Shown here piece after piece: positions 18,829 through 28,246 of a DNA stretch of 64,000 nucleotides. Source of the DNA: Methanospirillum stamsii (lineage in GTDB: Archaea > Halobacteriota > Methanomicrobia > Methanomicrobiales > Methanospirillaceae); assembly GCF_046244385.1 (NCBI RefSeq), contig NZ_CP176366.1:3224001-3288000 (forward strand), given 5' to 3'. The position numbers and the translations under genes were made by a program. The notes under the pieces were generated by a model. It saw nothing but the letters and a program-made list of their open reading frames with translations. It ran no database searches and had not been told where the DNA came from. How positions within the stretch are numbered: the first letter of the stretch is position 1; each line of letters begins with the position of its first letter.

Positions 18829-19721
18829 TTGATGATACTGAACCGGAAAACCGGGGAACAATTCTGGTTGTAGATGATACACCTGCTTCTGTCGGTATGA
18901 TACAGGTCGCTTTGGAACAGGAAAATTATCAGGTCTTAATTGCAATCAGTGGTGAAAAAGCATTAGAAAGAATTGAATTCATCAAACCTGATCTAATCCT
19001 GCTAGACATTATGATGCCAGGTATTGATGGATATGAAACCTGTCTTCAGTTGAAATCTAATGAAAAAACTAAAGATGTTCCGATAATTTTTTTATCCGCT
19101 CTTTCTGAAACATTTGATAAAGTAAGAGCTTTTAGTATCGGAGGGGTTGACTATCTCACAAAACCTGTCGAGCCTGAAGAACTCCTTGTCCGGGTAAAAA
19201 CCCATATAAGACTGAATCAATTAGAGAGAGAACTTCAAAAAGCAAATAAGGAACTCGAGACCAGGGTAGAAATTCGTAACAATGAAATAGTTCAGGTAAA
19301 TACAGCATTACTGGAAAAAGAAGAACTGCTCAAAGGGATTTTTAATTTATCTCCGATAGGTATCGGAGTATTTGGAACGGATGGAAAGATACATGAATTT
19401 AATCCTGCATTAGAACAATTTTTTGGAGTAACTCATACTTCAGATTTATCCGGTTATAATTTATTTTCAGATATAAATATAAGCCCCAATTTAATTTCCC
19501 GAATAAAAAAAGGGGACGTTCTGGAATATGAGGGAATTTACGATTTTAACAGGATTAAATCTAAAAATATATATAAAACTAAAAAAAGTGGCTCTCAGTA
19601 TTTTTTGATGATGGTCACTCCTTTTTTCGGATTGGATAATGAAACTATTTTAGGTCATATATTATATGCTCAGGACATCACCGACTGGAAATTAAAAGAA
19701 CGGGGAGTGAAACCAAAATAA
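18825..19721 (+). CDS. Response regulator receiver with PAS domain
   Basis: The 298-residue protein has a receiver at about 10-130 with phosphoacceptor Asp in DLILLDIMMPGIDGYE and the conserved Lys in VDYLTKPVEPEE. A coiled coil at 130-165 leads to a PAS domain at 165-285 (LFNLSPIGIGVFGTDGKIHEFN) ending in a PAC-like segment. There is no kinase or DNA-binding output. It overlaps the hybrid kinase gene by four bases and is probably its phosphorylation partner or adaptor. It ends nine bases before the convergent HTH-PAS gene. Confidence 0.9.
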   Translation: MIDDTEPENRGTILVVDDTPASVGMIQVALEQENYQVLIAISGEKALERIEFIKPDLILLDIMMPGIDGYETCLQLKSNEKTKDVPIIFLSALSETFDKVRAFSIGGVDYLTKPVEPEELLVRVKTHIRLNQLERELQKANKELETRVEIRNNEIVQVNTALLEKEELLKGIFNLSPIGIGVFGTDGKIHEFNPALEQFFGVTHTSDLSGYNLFSDINISPNLISRIKKGDVLEYEGIYDFNRIKSKNIYKTKKSGSQYFLMMVTPFFGLDNETILGHILYAQDITDWKLKERGVKPK

Positions 19722-19729
19722 CCGGATAG

Positions 19730-21628
19730 TCACGATATGCTCAATGTTTCTGAGATATCAATGACTCCAATTCGTAATAATTTTTTATAATCTAATTCAA
19801 GAGATTTTAATGTAATAATTACTTCTTTTTCCAGTAATTGTTCTGATTGTATTATTGTTCGAAGGGATATCATTGAATTTAACTTGAATTCTGTTCTTTT
19901 TTCATTTATTACATGATTAAGATTTTTTCCATTTTTACATACAACTTTGGAAAAAAGTTCCGGAATCATCTCTAAATTTTTTCGGTCTATGTTAAAAGTC
20001 GTCTCTGCGGTTTGATTAACATCAAAATACTGTTCATTATCGCAATCATAAATAAAGACAGACTCTAAAGAATTATCAGTAAATAAAATAAGATTATTTT
20101 TTATTTGAGAACATTCTGTTTCCAGTAATTTCTTTTCATCAATTTCCTTTTGTAACCGGCTGGTCCGTTCATCAATTATTTGTTCCAGGTGTTTTCGATA
20201 ATTATATAAATCCCGTTCAATTTTCGTTCTATCGGTAATATCTCTTGCAATACAACAAAAAACCGCTTCACCCTGTTCGATAATTCGGCTCATGGTAATT
20301 TCAACCGGAATATCTTTTCCCTGAGTACTATGAATTGAACCTTTAATCGTTAAAATACCCGAATCAATCATTTCATTTGGAGTCAAAGTTAAGAGATTTT
20401 TAGAACCTAATCTGGAATCATTAATTAGAATATCCCGGATATTCAGAGTTTTACCGGATAAATTATTAAGATTTTCCCTGGCTCGGACGTTCATATATTG
20501 GATATCGCCATCAGAATTTAAAAGAAAAATTAAATCATGAGCACTGTCTATTGCAAATTTTGTCAGGGCAAGTTCACGTTCAATTCCTTCTCTCCTGAAG
20601 ATCTCTTTATTTAACTCATTATTCACCTCACGAAGTTCAATCGTCCTCGTATGAATTATTGTTTCAAGGTTATTTTTTAAATGAAGAAATTCCTGCTCGG
20701 TCCTTTTAAGTTCGGTAATGTCAATACCAATCGCCAGATACTCTAAAAATTTCCCACTTTTTTTATCAAATATCCCTTTGATCTTCCATCTTTCCCATGA
20801 AAAATCTCCATTTTTATTGATACGGCGAAGATCAAGTGTCACTACCGGATCACTTTTTGAAATTGAAGACATTCGATTAATTACATTTGAAAAATTTTCT
20901 TCAGGATAGGGTGGTATAAATTGTGATCCGGTGAGAAGTTTTTCATCTATTCCGGTGTGTTCGGAGAAACATGTATTTGTAGTAATTATTTTATAATCTC
21001 TGTTAAACCTTACAATAAATTGGACCTGGTTTTCCAATAATTCCTGATATGCATTTTTTATCAGATCACATTTTTTTCTTTTTTCTTCTTCTTTGGATTT
21101 ATCTTCAATAATTAACGCTGATCCGGGTCTTCCGTTATCAAACACAACTGGAATAATGGTGAGAAAATATGAATGAGGATTTTTAGAAGTTCCTGTTTCT
21201 AAATCTATGTGTGAACGCTGACCGCGAATTCCATCCTGAAGTAATGGAACTACCTCATCAGAAAGAAAAATACTGAGTAATCGATCCTGACTATCTGACA
21301 TATCAGAATTTATATGTTCAAGTTCATATAATTCCAAAATTTCTTTATTTTTATCTATTGCGGTAAGATGACGATCAAAAATAAAAAATGGAAGAGTTGT
21401 AAATACCTTAAGAAATGATACCGAGACACGATGACTGAGTTGAATAAATTTTTTTGCACCGACCCGGGAAATTTCTATTTTCCCCTGAGCCTCGAGAACC
21501 TTGATATATTTTGCCAGGACATTCCGATGTATTCCGGTTAGTTCTGCAAGTTCAACAATACTCAGGCCGGTTTTCTCATTTGCAATAGTATTCAAAATCA
21601 CCGCAGTGATTTCTTCCAATCGTTCCAT
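19730..21628 (-). CDS. HTH and multi-PAS sensor protein without kinase domain
   Basis: Residues 1-70 form a winged-helix-like HTH (VELAELTGIHRNVLAKYIKV followed by a wing). Then come at least three PAS domains: about 195-310 (FNRDYKIITTNTCFSEHTGI with a PAC end SGKFLEYLAIGIDITELK), 350-465 (DGDIQYMNVRARENL, FCCIARDITDRTKIE) and 520-630, joined by coiled coils of the ELR/ERTSRLQKEIDEK type. The segment 75-190 may be a further divergent PAS. No HisKA or HATPase is present. Proteins of this layout are common in Methanomicrobiales; it may be a one-component regulator or a target of the adjacent kinase. The first ATG follows a short AT-rich leader. Confidence 0.85.
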   Translation of the reverse strand: MERLEEITAVILNTIANEKTGLSIVELAELTGIHRNVLAKYIKVLEAQGKIEISRVGAKKFIQLSHRVSVSFLKVFTTLPFFIFDRHLTAIDKNKEILELYELEHINSDMSDSQDRLLSIFLSDEVVPLLQDGIRGQRSHIDLETGTSKNPHSYFLTIIPVVFDNGRPGSALIIEDKSKEEEKRKKCDLIKNAYQELLENQVQFIVRFNRDYKIITTNTCFSEHTGIDEKLLTGSQFIPPYPEENFSNVINRMSSISKSDPVVTLDLRRINKNGDFSWERWKIKGIFDKKSGKFLEYLAIGIDITELKRTEQEFLHLKNNLETIIHTRTIELREVNNELNKEIFRREGIERELALTKFAIDSAHDLIFLLNSDGDIQYMNVRARENLNNLSGKTLNIRDILINDSRLGSKNLLTLTPNEMIDSGILTIKGSIHSTQGKDIPVEITMSRIIEQGEAVFCCIARDITDRTKIERDLYNYRKHLEQIIDERTSRLQKEIDEKKLLETECSQIKNNLILFTDNSLESVFIYDCDNEQYFDVNQTAETTFNIDRKNLEMIPELFSKVVCKNGKNLNHVINEKRTEFKLNSMISLRTIIQSEQLLEKEVIITLKSLELDYKKLLRIGVIDISETLSIS

Positions 21629-21700
21629 AGGTAAAGCCAGGAGAGATAACTGTATTGTATTAGATATGTAACAGATTAATATATTGTGTAAAAATTATGA

Positions 21701-22798
21701 TTATTGTTCCATAAAAGCATTAATATTCATTTTCAGAGGATATGTTTTTCCTCCATATGTAATAACTGCATCAGATGATTCTATAGATATCAATCCGGTT
21801 TCTGGCGATATTGAACCTTTTATGGTCCCGGGTATTGAAAAAGACCACCCATTATCCATTTCTGTTTTATATTTCACCGTTCCGGTGACATTAATATCAG
21901 GGTTTTTATCACAACTGATAAGAGTTCCATCAGAACTCATGTATATCCAATATCCTTTTCCGGGGACCAATTCGTATTGGTCCGAGTATCTTCCCTTCCA
22001 TCCTTTGATAATAGGTACGTCTAATGCTCTTGTTGTAGAATTAAACGGAATCAGAAAAACCCATTTATCAGATATTGATGAAAGTGCTTCTCTTGTCGGG
22101 ATTGATATCATTGATGGAAGACCAATTGCATTCCAACCTTTTCTTAACGATTTTCCCTTATAAGTATCTATTTTACCTGAATCATAAAATAAAGAAACTG
22201 ATTCTTTTTGTACCGAAAAGATCCATATTCCGGTATATGGTTCAAAAATTTCTGTTTTGTAAATTTTTTTCCAGCCCAAAACCGGATCATGTCCATATAT
22301 TGAATGACTGGCTGTATTGATATTATTAAAAATTTCAAACGTATTATTTCCTATACTGAGTGATTTCGGGGTTGAGAGAAAATTCCATCCGGGATTCAAT
22401 TGTAATTGAAAATCACCAGGCATTTTTGATGAGGAGAATATTGGCACATTAATATTTGAAACAGAGGGGGGGCCATTAATACTTATGTTATTCCCGGTTT
22501 GAATAATTGATAAAGAATTATTTACAGAGGTACTTTGTTGATTTGTAATTGCTTTTTGGTCATGTAATAAAATAATTCCATGAGTTTTATTTTTATCAGA
22601 TGAAATGTCAGGCAAATCTGATAAAGAATAGACGGTTGTATTTTGATTCAGTAATAAAACAGATGACTGACTATTGGATACACAGGTCTCGTTACCTAAT
22701 TGGTCTGCTGTTACCGGTTGAAGAACCAGAGCATTAAACAGAAAAATTACTAGTAAAAATTTGATTTTTTTTAGGAGAAGAGGATTAATTTTATTCAT
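21701..22798 (-). CDS. Secreted protein with GWN-type beta repeats, unknown
   Basis: A lysine-rich start and hydrophobic stretch (KFLLVIFLFNALVLQPVTA, about 12-31) form a signal peptide. The mature part from about 120 shows two or three units of a beta repeat with the signature LNPGWNFLSTP, LRKGWNAIGLPSM and MDNGWSFSIPGT, each followed by aromatic-rich strands (GWKKIYKTEIFEPYTGIWIF). Such units are seen in archaeal and bacterial cell-surface proteins. No C-terminal anchor is visible, so it may be released or held by the surface layer. It is flanked by the PAS sensor and the divergent PEGA gene. Function is unknown. Confidence 0.7.
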   Translation of the reverse strand: MNKINPLLLKKIKFLLVIFLFNALVLQPVTADQLGNETCVSNSQSSVLLLNQNTTVYSLSDLPDISSDKNKTHGIILLHDQKAITNQQSTSVNNSLSIIQTGNNISINGPPSVSNINVPIFSSSKMPGDFQLQLNPGWNFLSTPKSLSIGNNTFEIFNNINTASHSIYGHDPVLGWKKIYKTEIFEPYTGIWIFSVQKESVSLFYDSGKIDTYKGKSLRKGWNAIGLPSMISIPTREALSSISDKWVFLIPFNSTTRALDVPIIKGWKGRYSDQYELVPGKGYWIYMSSDGTLISCDKNPDINVTGTVKYKTEMDNGWSFSIPGTIKGSISPETGLISIESSDAVITYGGKTYPLKMNINAFMEQ

Positions 22799-22999
22799 TG
22801 TATTATTAAAATATTTATGATCATATAAATATTATTTGTTTGGACATAGAAATGATGTAAATTTAGATTTAAAATCACATTATATGTAATAATTCCGGAG
22901 ATACAATCATACCTAAAATTTCTACCTACATAGCGAAACTATTAATAGATGCAAATGATACAATAGAGTATAGTAGTAAGTCAGGGGGGAGTGAAGAAC

Positions 23000-23347
23000 G
23001 TGTCATTATTTAAAATATTTTTGATATTCCTGATTCTGGTAATTAGCATTCAGGGGATAACTGCTGATACAGGAGATGGGTCTTCTTCTGATAATATGAT
23101 TGGATGGTACCAATTTAATTCAGAACCACAGGGAGAAGTGATTTTTGATGGAATTTCATTTGGGAGTACACCGGTTAGTGTGCCAGTGCAGGTATATTCA
23201 AATCCGGTCCATGATGTAACTATAAAAATTGAAGGATATGAAGAGTATAACAGGCAACTTACCGGGAATCCGGCCCCTGGTGAAACCATTCCGGTCAGCC
23301 TGAACACTAATCTTATTGCAAATATTCAAAAACTTCTCAGCGAATAA
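23000..23347 (+). CDS. Small secreted PEGA-domain protein
   Basis: A signal peptide (KIFLIFLILVISIQGITA) is followed by one PEGA domain: GWYQFNSEPQGEVIFDG, FGSTPVSVPVQVY and IKIEGYEEYNRQL. PEGA domains are surface-associated beta modules. A GTG at 23000 is chosen because AGGGGGGAG at 22984-22991 is then about eight bases upstream; a GTG at 22991 would start inside that ribosome binding site. The mature product is only about 95 residues, so it is probably a surface or secreted accessory protein. No operon partner is seen. Confidence 0.75.
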   Translation: MSLFKIFLIFLILVISIQGITADTGDGSSSDNMIGWYQFNSEPQGEVIFDGISFGSTPVSVPVQVYSNPVHDVTIKIEGYEEYNRQLTGNPAPGETIPVSLNTNLIANIQKLLSE

Positions 23348-23667
23348 CCAGATACATACCCCTTTTTTTCCCTTTTTGATAATTCAAGTAGGACTGGTTT
23401 TGTCAATTTATTTTAGTTTCACTAAAAATTTATCAAATAAGGCTCTAAAAATTTACTATTACTTGTTATTCACAAAATAAATTATCATTGGTTACTTCTA
23501 AACCACATCAAAAGGAACAATTAATTTAGATATCTATGATTATCCCAAAAAAGATTAACCATTATTCTAATGATAATAGTGTTTTTCAGATAAACGAATA
23601 TAAAACCGCAGATGACTAGAAATAATGTCGCTTTCAAAAAAATTTTATTTAAAGAATAGATTCCAGG
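23348..23667. other. Intergenic, no gene seen
   Basis: The 320-base gap between the converging PEGA and TPR genes is AT-rich. A T-rich run just after the PEGA stop (around 23360) could act as a terminator. No RNA gene, repeat or conserved frame is recognised. Confidence 0.4.
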
Positions 23668-26433
23668 TTATTTTATTCCATAATTTAAGCTTATGTCACC
23701 GACCTTGGAGTTTTTCAACCGGAGATATACACCTTCCGTGTTCCAAGGCTGACTCTCAGCAAACTGTGTCACCGTTTTAATTTTATCGAGGTCGCGTTGT
23801 GGATTTCTTTGTACAGTTTTTACCAGAGTTTTTATCTTTTGTTCCAGGAATTCTTTCTTCTGATTAACCTGATGGAGTGTTTCTATAATATTAAGCCTTA
23901 TTTTTGATTCAGGCAGAATTTTTGCATGTTCTTTATCTTCCGGGAGAAGATGAATCATGAATGGATCACTGCTTTCGGCAGATGGACTAATTCTCCCGAC
24001 AAAGGAAGCAGTTTCCGGATTGATATAGAAATAGATGGTATCATCTTTGTTATAGAAGGTTATTACAGATGGATCAGCCCCATGATCTGTTTTTATACCC
24101 ACCGCATAATGGTTTGTCCCCGGATAAGAAAGAAAGATTACATCATATCCGGCCTTATAAAGAAGTGAATATAAAAAGATGGCCTTGTCAAATGATCCGG
24201 CTTTCTTGTCATGAAGAACTTCAATCGGATATCTGACATCATTTTCTTTGTCCAGAGGCAATTGTTGTATGAATCCCGTAATCAGATCAAAAAATTCACT
24301 ATCATTAAGAGATTTCTCTCGACGAATACTGTCAAGTTTTTCAAATGTCTGCTCAACAGATTTTTCAAAAACAGGATCCTGTATCATACCCTGTATAACA
24401 GGAAGCCAGTCCTCCGGGTTTTCATCGTTTATGTTGCGATCAACTACCGTATTTTTTTGAGCCCCAAGGTAATCTCCACGCTCCAAAATGAAATTTATCT
24501 GGTAAATATCATTTGCATTTTTTATTTCGAAATTTCTTTCAGCTTGTGAAGGATTCGGATTTTGATCAGGAATAATGTTTTGATATTGGGTTAATAAAAC
24601 AGAACGTTTTTGCAAATCTAACTGGGAAAGTTGACCTGATTCTGATATTGATTCGATCTCTATATCTTCAAGGTATTTCCCTTCTGTATCATATACCGGT
24701 AATGTCGCCTTTCCAGCATCAGCAATTATAATAATAGAAATTGGACCAGGAATAACAGAAATTGACTGCGGCTGCTTTACTTTTCCTTCTTCATTTTTAT
24801 CAAGTTCCCATGACCGGACGAATGTTCCGGTTGGATCAAATATATGGATTTTATTCGATATAGCATCAAGAATGAAAATTGTTCCGTTATTATCAATTGT
24901 TATATCAGTAAATTCCGTAATCGGATCAGAACCGGTGCTGTTAGGGAGTAATTCAAAATTTACTTTTCCATTCAGATCGGTCACTAGAACTTTTCCTGCG
25001 GTTTTATCGGTAATAATAAGTGAATTATCGGATCGGATAATGTCCTTTATCGCATGCATTACCAATTCATTATTTATTCTTGCTTCTTTTAGCTGAATAT
25101 TCTGATCCGTTTTAACTCCAAAGATAAATGTAAAGATACTATCTAATAAACCGGGTTTTTCAGAAGGGATAACTTCCTCTGTAACATTTACCGGATGATC
25201 CGGACATTTTTCTGGAACGCAAATTGATTTGCATGAATCAAATAATTTTAATAAATTATCACGATTTTTAATCGCATCTGTAGAGTTTGGATTGAGTATT
25301 ATTGCTTTATTTAATGCATCGAGCGCTTCAGTATAATTACCAGCCTGATTAAGGGCTTTTCCCTTTGCTACCCATGGATTAGCATCACTTTGATTGAGAG
25401 AAATTGCTTTATCAAACGATTGAACCGCTTTTGAATATTGTTCTAAATTTACTAGAGTATTCCCTTTAGCCGTCCATAACCATGTTTGATTAGGATCGTT
25501 GACCAACGCTTTATCATATGCTTCTGCGGCTTTTTCATAATCCTTTATCTGATTATAGACACTTGCTTTTCCGGACCAGGGTGAGGGATGAGATTCATTA
25601 ATTTTTGCCGCTTCATCATACGCTGCCAATGCTTCAGAATAGCGTTTCAGGGTACTTAATGCAGCTGCTTTACTAAGCCAGGTTGAAATATAATCCGGAT
25701 TTATCTTAATTGCTTCATCATAGACATCCAGAGCATTTTTATCTAATTTTAAAGAACGTAAAGCATCTCCTTTTGAGGTATAAGCAGGATAATAACTCTG
25801 GTTTATTTCAATCATTTTATCAAACATTGAAATAGCATCCAGATATCTTTTCATCTCATTATATACGCCTGCTTTACTGGAATAAGACCAAATGTTTTTT
25901 GGATCTGCTTTTATTGCCTTATCATATTCTTCAATTGCTTCATCATATTTTTTTAATTTTTGGAGAACTCCTCCTTTACTTTGATACCCTGATACATGAC
26001 TACTATTGATTATTGTCATATTTTCAAAAGCCGAAATAGCTTCATCATATCGTTCCAAATTTTTTAGGGAATTTCCTTTTCCACTCCAGGCCCAGAAATT
26101 TTTTGGTTCGATAGAGATAATTTTTTCATAAGTACTAATGGCATTATCAAATTGTTTCATTTTATTGTAAGTCTCGGCTTTGCCAAATAATGAGGAAGTA
26201 GAAATATTATCTATTTTTAGCGCCTCATCATAAACTTTCAGAGCCTCTTTATAGTTCCCTTCTTTATTCAGATTACTTGCTTTTTTATTCAGGTCGGAAA
26301 CAACATCGGCATATGCACTGACAAATAAAAGAAAAAAAATTAATAAAACAATACAAAATCTCGTGATTTTTGTAGAATTTTTATTATGTTTTAAAGAAGA
26401 TAAAATTTTTAAATATTTTTCCATACCAATCAT
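23668..26433 (-). CDS. Secreted or membrane-anchored TPR protein with beta-propeller and transglutaminase-like region
   Basis: The 921-residue protein has an N-terminal hydrophobic anchor (FCIVLLIFFLLFVSAYA, about 27-43), then about ten tetratricopeptide repeats to residue 395 (units such as YDEAIEEYDKAIKADPKN). A short Cys segment (CKSICVPEKC) is followed by NHL/propeller-like strands at about 450-600 (GTIFILDAISNKIHIFDPTG). A transglutaminase-like region near 740-800 ends in NHYAVGI. In that region the usual catalytic Cys position reads GSFDKA, so it is probably inactive as an enzyme. It may organise surface assembly or scaffold partners. The ATG at 26424 is an alternative start three codons in. 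Confidence 0.82.
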   Translation of the reverse strand: MIGMEKYLKILSSLKHNKNSTKITRFCIVLLIFFLLFVSAYADVVSDLNKKASNLNKEGNYKEALKVYDEALKIDNISTSSLFGKAETYNKMKQFDNAISTYEKIISIEPKNFWAWSGKGNSLKNLERYDEAISAFENMTIINSSHVSGYQSKGGVLQKLKKYDEAIEEYDKAIKADPKNIWSYSSKAGVYNEMKRYLDAISMFDKMIEINQSYYPAYTSKGDALRSLKLDKNALDVYDEAIKINPDYISTWLSKAAALSTLKRYSEALAAYDEAAKINESHPSPWSGKASVYNQIKDYEKAAEAYDKALVNDPNQTWLWTAKGNTLVNLEQYSKAVQSFDKAISLNQSDANPWVAKGKALNQAGNYTEALDALNKAIILNPNSTDAIKNRDNLLKLFDSCKSICVPEKCPDHPVNVTEEVIPSEKPGLLDSIFTFIFGVKTDQNIQLKEARINNELVMHAIKDIIRSDNSLIITDKTAGKVLVTDLNGKVNFELLPNSTGSDPITEFTDITIDNNGTIFILDAISNKIHIFDPTGTFVRSWELDKNEEGKVKQPQSISVIPGPISIIIIADAGKATLPVYDTEGKYLEDIEIESISESGQLSQLDLQKRSVLLTQYQNIIPDQNPNPSQAERNFEIKNANDIYQINFILERGDYLGAQKNTVVDRNINDENPEDWLPVIQGMIQDPVFEKSVEQTFEKLDSIRREKSLNDSEFFDLITGFIQQLPLDKENDVRYPIEVLHDKKAGSFDKAIFLYSLLYKAGYDVIFLSYPGTNHYAVGIKTDHGADPSVITFYNKDDTIYFYINPETASFVGRISPSAESSDPFMIHLLPEDKEHAKILPESKIRLNIIETLHQVNQKKEFLEQKIKTLVKTVQRNPQRDLDKIKTVTQFAESQPWNTEGVYLRLKNSKVGDISLNYGIK

Positions 26434-26559
26434 TAAACAGGAACTTATTTACTAATTTCCATTAATGTTATCTTTTCAGATTTGGGTTAAAAAATTTACA
26501 TGATAGTAAGATAATTATATACAATGAAAAACGATTTTATATTACATAGAGGAGTGAAA

Positions 26560-27174
26560 ATGTATAAAATTATTAGTATAATATGCGTTACGTTTTTCCT
26601 AATTCTGGTTGTAACAGGATACTGTACAGCATCTTCTAATAATCAGGTATTTTCAGTTATTAATGACAATAATAATGTTGATAATACTATAAACAATGAT
26701 GAATCAACTAATGAATTGGTAACAATGGATGTAACTTCATCTTACGGAAACAAAAAGCCGGTTATCCGTTACCCAAACACGAGTCTTCCTCCGGAAATTA
26801 GAGAAGATGTTGAGTACATAGAATTTCAAAAAGATAATTCTAAAAAAGGCCAGGTATACATATTTTTTAATTTGCCCGCTAATACTGCAACGGTTAAACA
26901 ATCACAAAACATAGGTAATTTTATTTTAAGCAGACCAGAATGGATTGGTGACAGAACCCCAGAATCAATCGCTGCAGAAATTTATATTCACTGGGTCGCA
27001 GATAATGCTGAACCACTATTCCAGAATAATTCTTTTGCTCAGGGCTTATGGGAGCAACTGATTATTGGAGCGAGTGATGACCGTCCAAGTCCGGTACATC
27101 CTACCCACCTGGGATACTTTTATGCAGGACTGGATAAAACCAATGCCATGGATGCATTTTTATTAACACTCTGA
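26560..27174 (+). CDS. Secreted protein with a single copy of an unrecognised domain
   Basis: A signal peptide (ISIICVTFFLILVVTGYCTA) and an Asn/Asp-rich linker precede a domain of about 135 residues: PVIRYPNTSLPPEIREDVEY, NFILSRPEWIGDRTPESIA, EIYIHWVADNAEPLF and DDRPSPVHPTHLGYFYAGLD. The same domain is found twice in the next gene, so the two are paralogues. The ATG at 26560 has GAGGAG at the right distance; an ATG at 26524 is less likely. I know no family for it. Conserved Trp, Pro and Gly positions suggest a compact extracellular fold. Confidence 0.7.
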   Translation: MYKIISIICVTFFLILVVTGYCTASSNNQVFSVINDNNNVDNTINNDESTNELVTMDVTSSYGNKKPVIRYPNTSLPPEIREDVEYIEFQKDNSKKGQVYIFFNLPANTATVKQSQNIGNFILSRPEWIGDRTPESIAAEIYIHWVADNAEPLFQNNSFAQGLWEQLIIGASDDRPSPVHPTHLGYFYAGLDKTNAMDAFLLTL

Positions 27175-27270
27175 ATCGAAGGACTCTTTTTTCTTTTTTA
27201 AGATATTATTATCAAAGAAATATATCAGGATCAAAGTTGATAGAGTAATGATATGGAGAATTGATTTTAT

Positions 27271-28239
27271 TTGAAAATTCGCTATCTATTACTTATTTTT
27301 TTAATAATTTATTCCTTAATCGGAATTGGATTTTTATTCTTTATCGAAAAATCAAATGAAGAAGAGAGTAATTTCTTTTTTACATATGTAAAACATTTGA
27401 AAACTGATACATTTCAACCGGTTTATCTGGATAAATCTCCCTTGATTAAAAAACCAGTTTTTCGATATGAAAATACTTCACTTCCCGGATTGATTCGCAA
27501 TTATATTGCATATATCGATTTTCCTACCTCGATGAAAGAGTCTTCACAAATCACGGTCCAATTTGTTCCGGAACCTGGAAAGGCAAATATTTTAATTTCA
27601 CGAATGACATCCGGATTTATTATTTCCAGACCTGAATGGACTGGCAACATGAGCACAGAGTCATTAACTTCAAAAATCTATATGAACTGGCTTGAAAATG
27701 AAATAAAAGACAATCCCATCGGTCATTTTTTTTACCCATATTACCTGGAAATTTTTCTAAATAATAAATCATCCTCTCTCTATCCGGTGACCCTTCAATG
27801 TTATTATAAAGATAAAAACTATCCAATCATTCGATATCAAGGAATAAATCTGACTAAAGATATAGAGAATTATATTGAAATAATTGATTTTGATACGAGG
27901 AATGAATCAGATAGTCAGGTTTTTGTCTATTTCCACCCAGATTCGGGATTTGCGGATCTGATTTCTTCAATTAAAATTACCCGGTTCATCATGAGTAATC
28001 AAGAATGGAAAGGCGACAGAACATTTTTATCCATAGTAACAGAGATCTATCTTCATTGGATTGCAGATAATATAAAACAAATATTTACTTCAGATAATAG
28101 ATTACATCCGATTTACACAAAATTCATTATTGGAGAAGAGGATAAAAGACCAAGTCCTATCTATCCGATACACCTCGGGTATTACTATAAAGGACTGAAT
28201 GTAACTCCTATCATAGACCCATTATTACAAAAAATGTAA
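27271..28239 (+). CDS. Membrane-anchored protein with two tandem copies of the same unrecognised domain
   Basis: An N-terminal hydrophobic segment (LLLIFLIIYSLIGIGFLFFI) anchors or exports the protein. Two copies of the domain seen in the upstream gene follow. Copy 1 runs from KPVFRYENTSLPGLIRNY to about residue 185, with ISRPEWTGNMSTESL. Copy 2 runs from YPIIRYQGINLTKDIENY to the end, with NQEWKGDRTFLSI, HWIADNIKQIF and KRPSPIYPIHLGYYYKGL. The likely start is a TTG at 27271; no in-frame ATG precedes it. The first copy has lost the KRPSP motif, keeping only LYPVTLQCYYK, so it is more diverged. Function unknown. Confidence 0.7.
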   Translation: MKIRYLLLIFLIIYSLIGIGFLFFIEKSNEEESNFFFTYVKHLKTDTFQPVYLDKSPLIKKPVFRYENTSLPGLIRNYIAYIDFPTSMKESSQITVQFVPEPGKANILISRMTSGFIISRPEWTGNMSTESLTSKIYMNWLENEIKDNPIGHFFYPYYLEIFLNNKSSSLYPVTLQCYYKDKNYPIIRYQGINLTKDIENYIEIIDFDTRNESDSQVFVYFHPDSGFADLISSIKITRFIMSNQEWKGDRTFLSIVTEIYLHWIADNIKQIFTSDNRLHPIYTKFIIGEEDKRPSPIYPIHLGYYYKGLNVTPIIDPLLQKM

Positions 28240-28246
28240 TTATATT

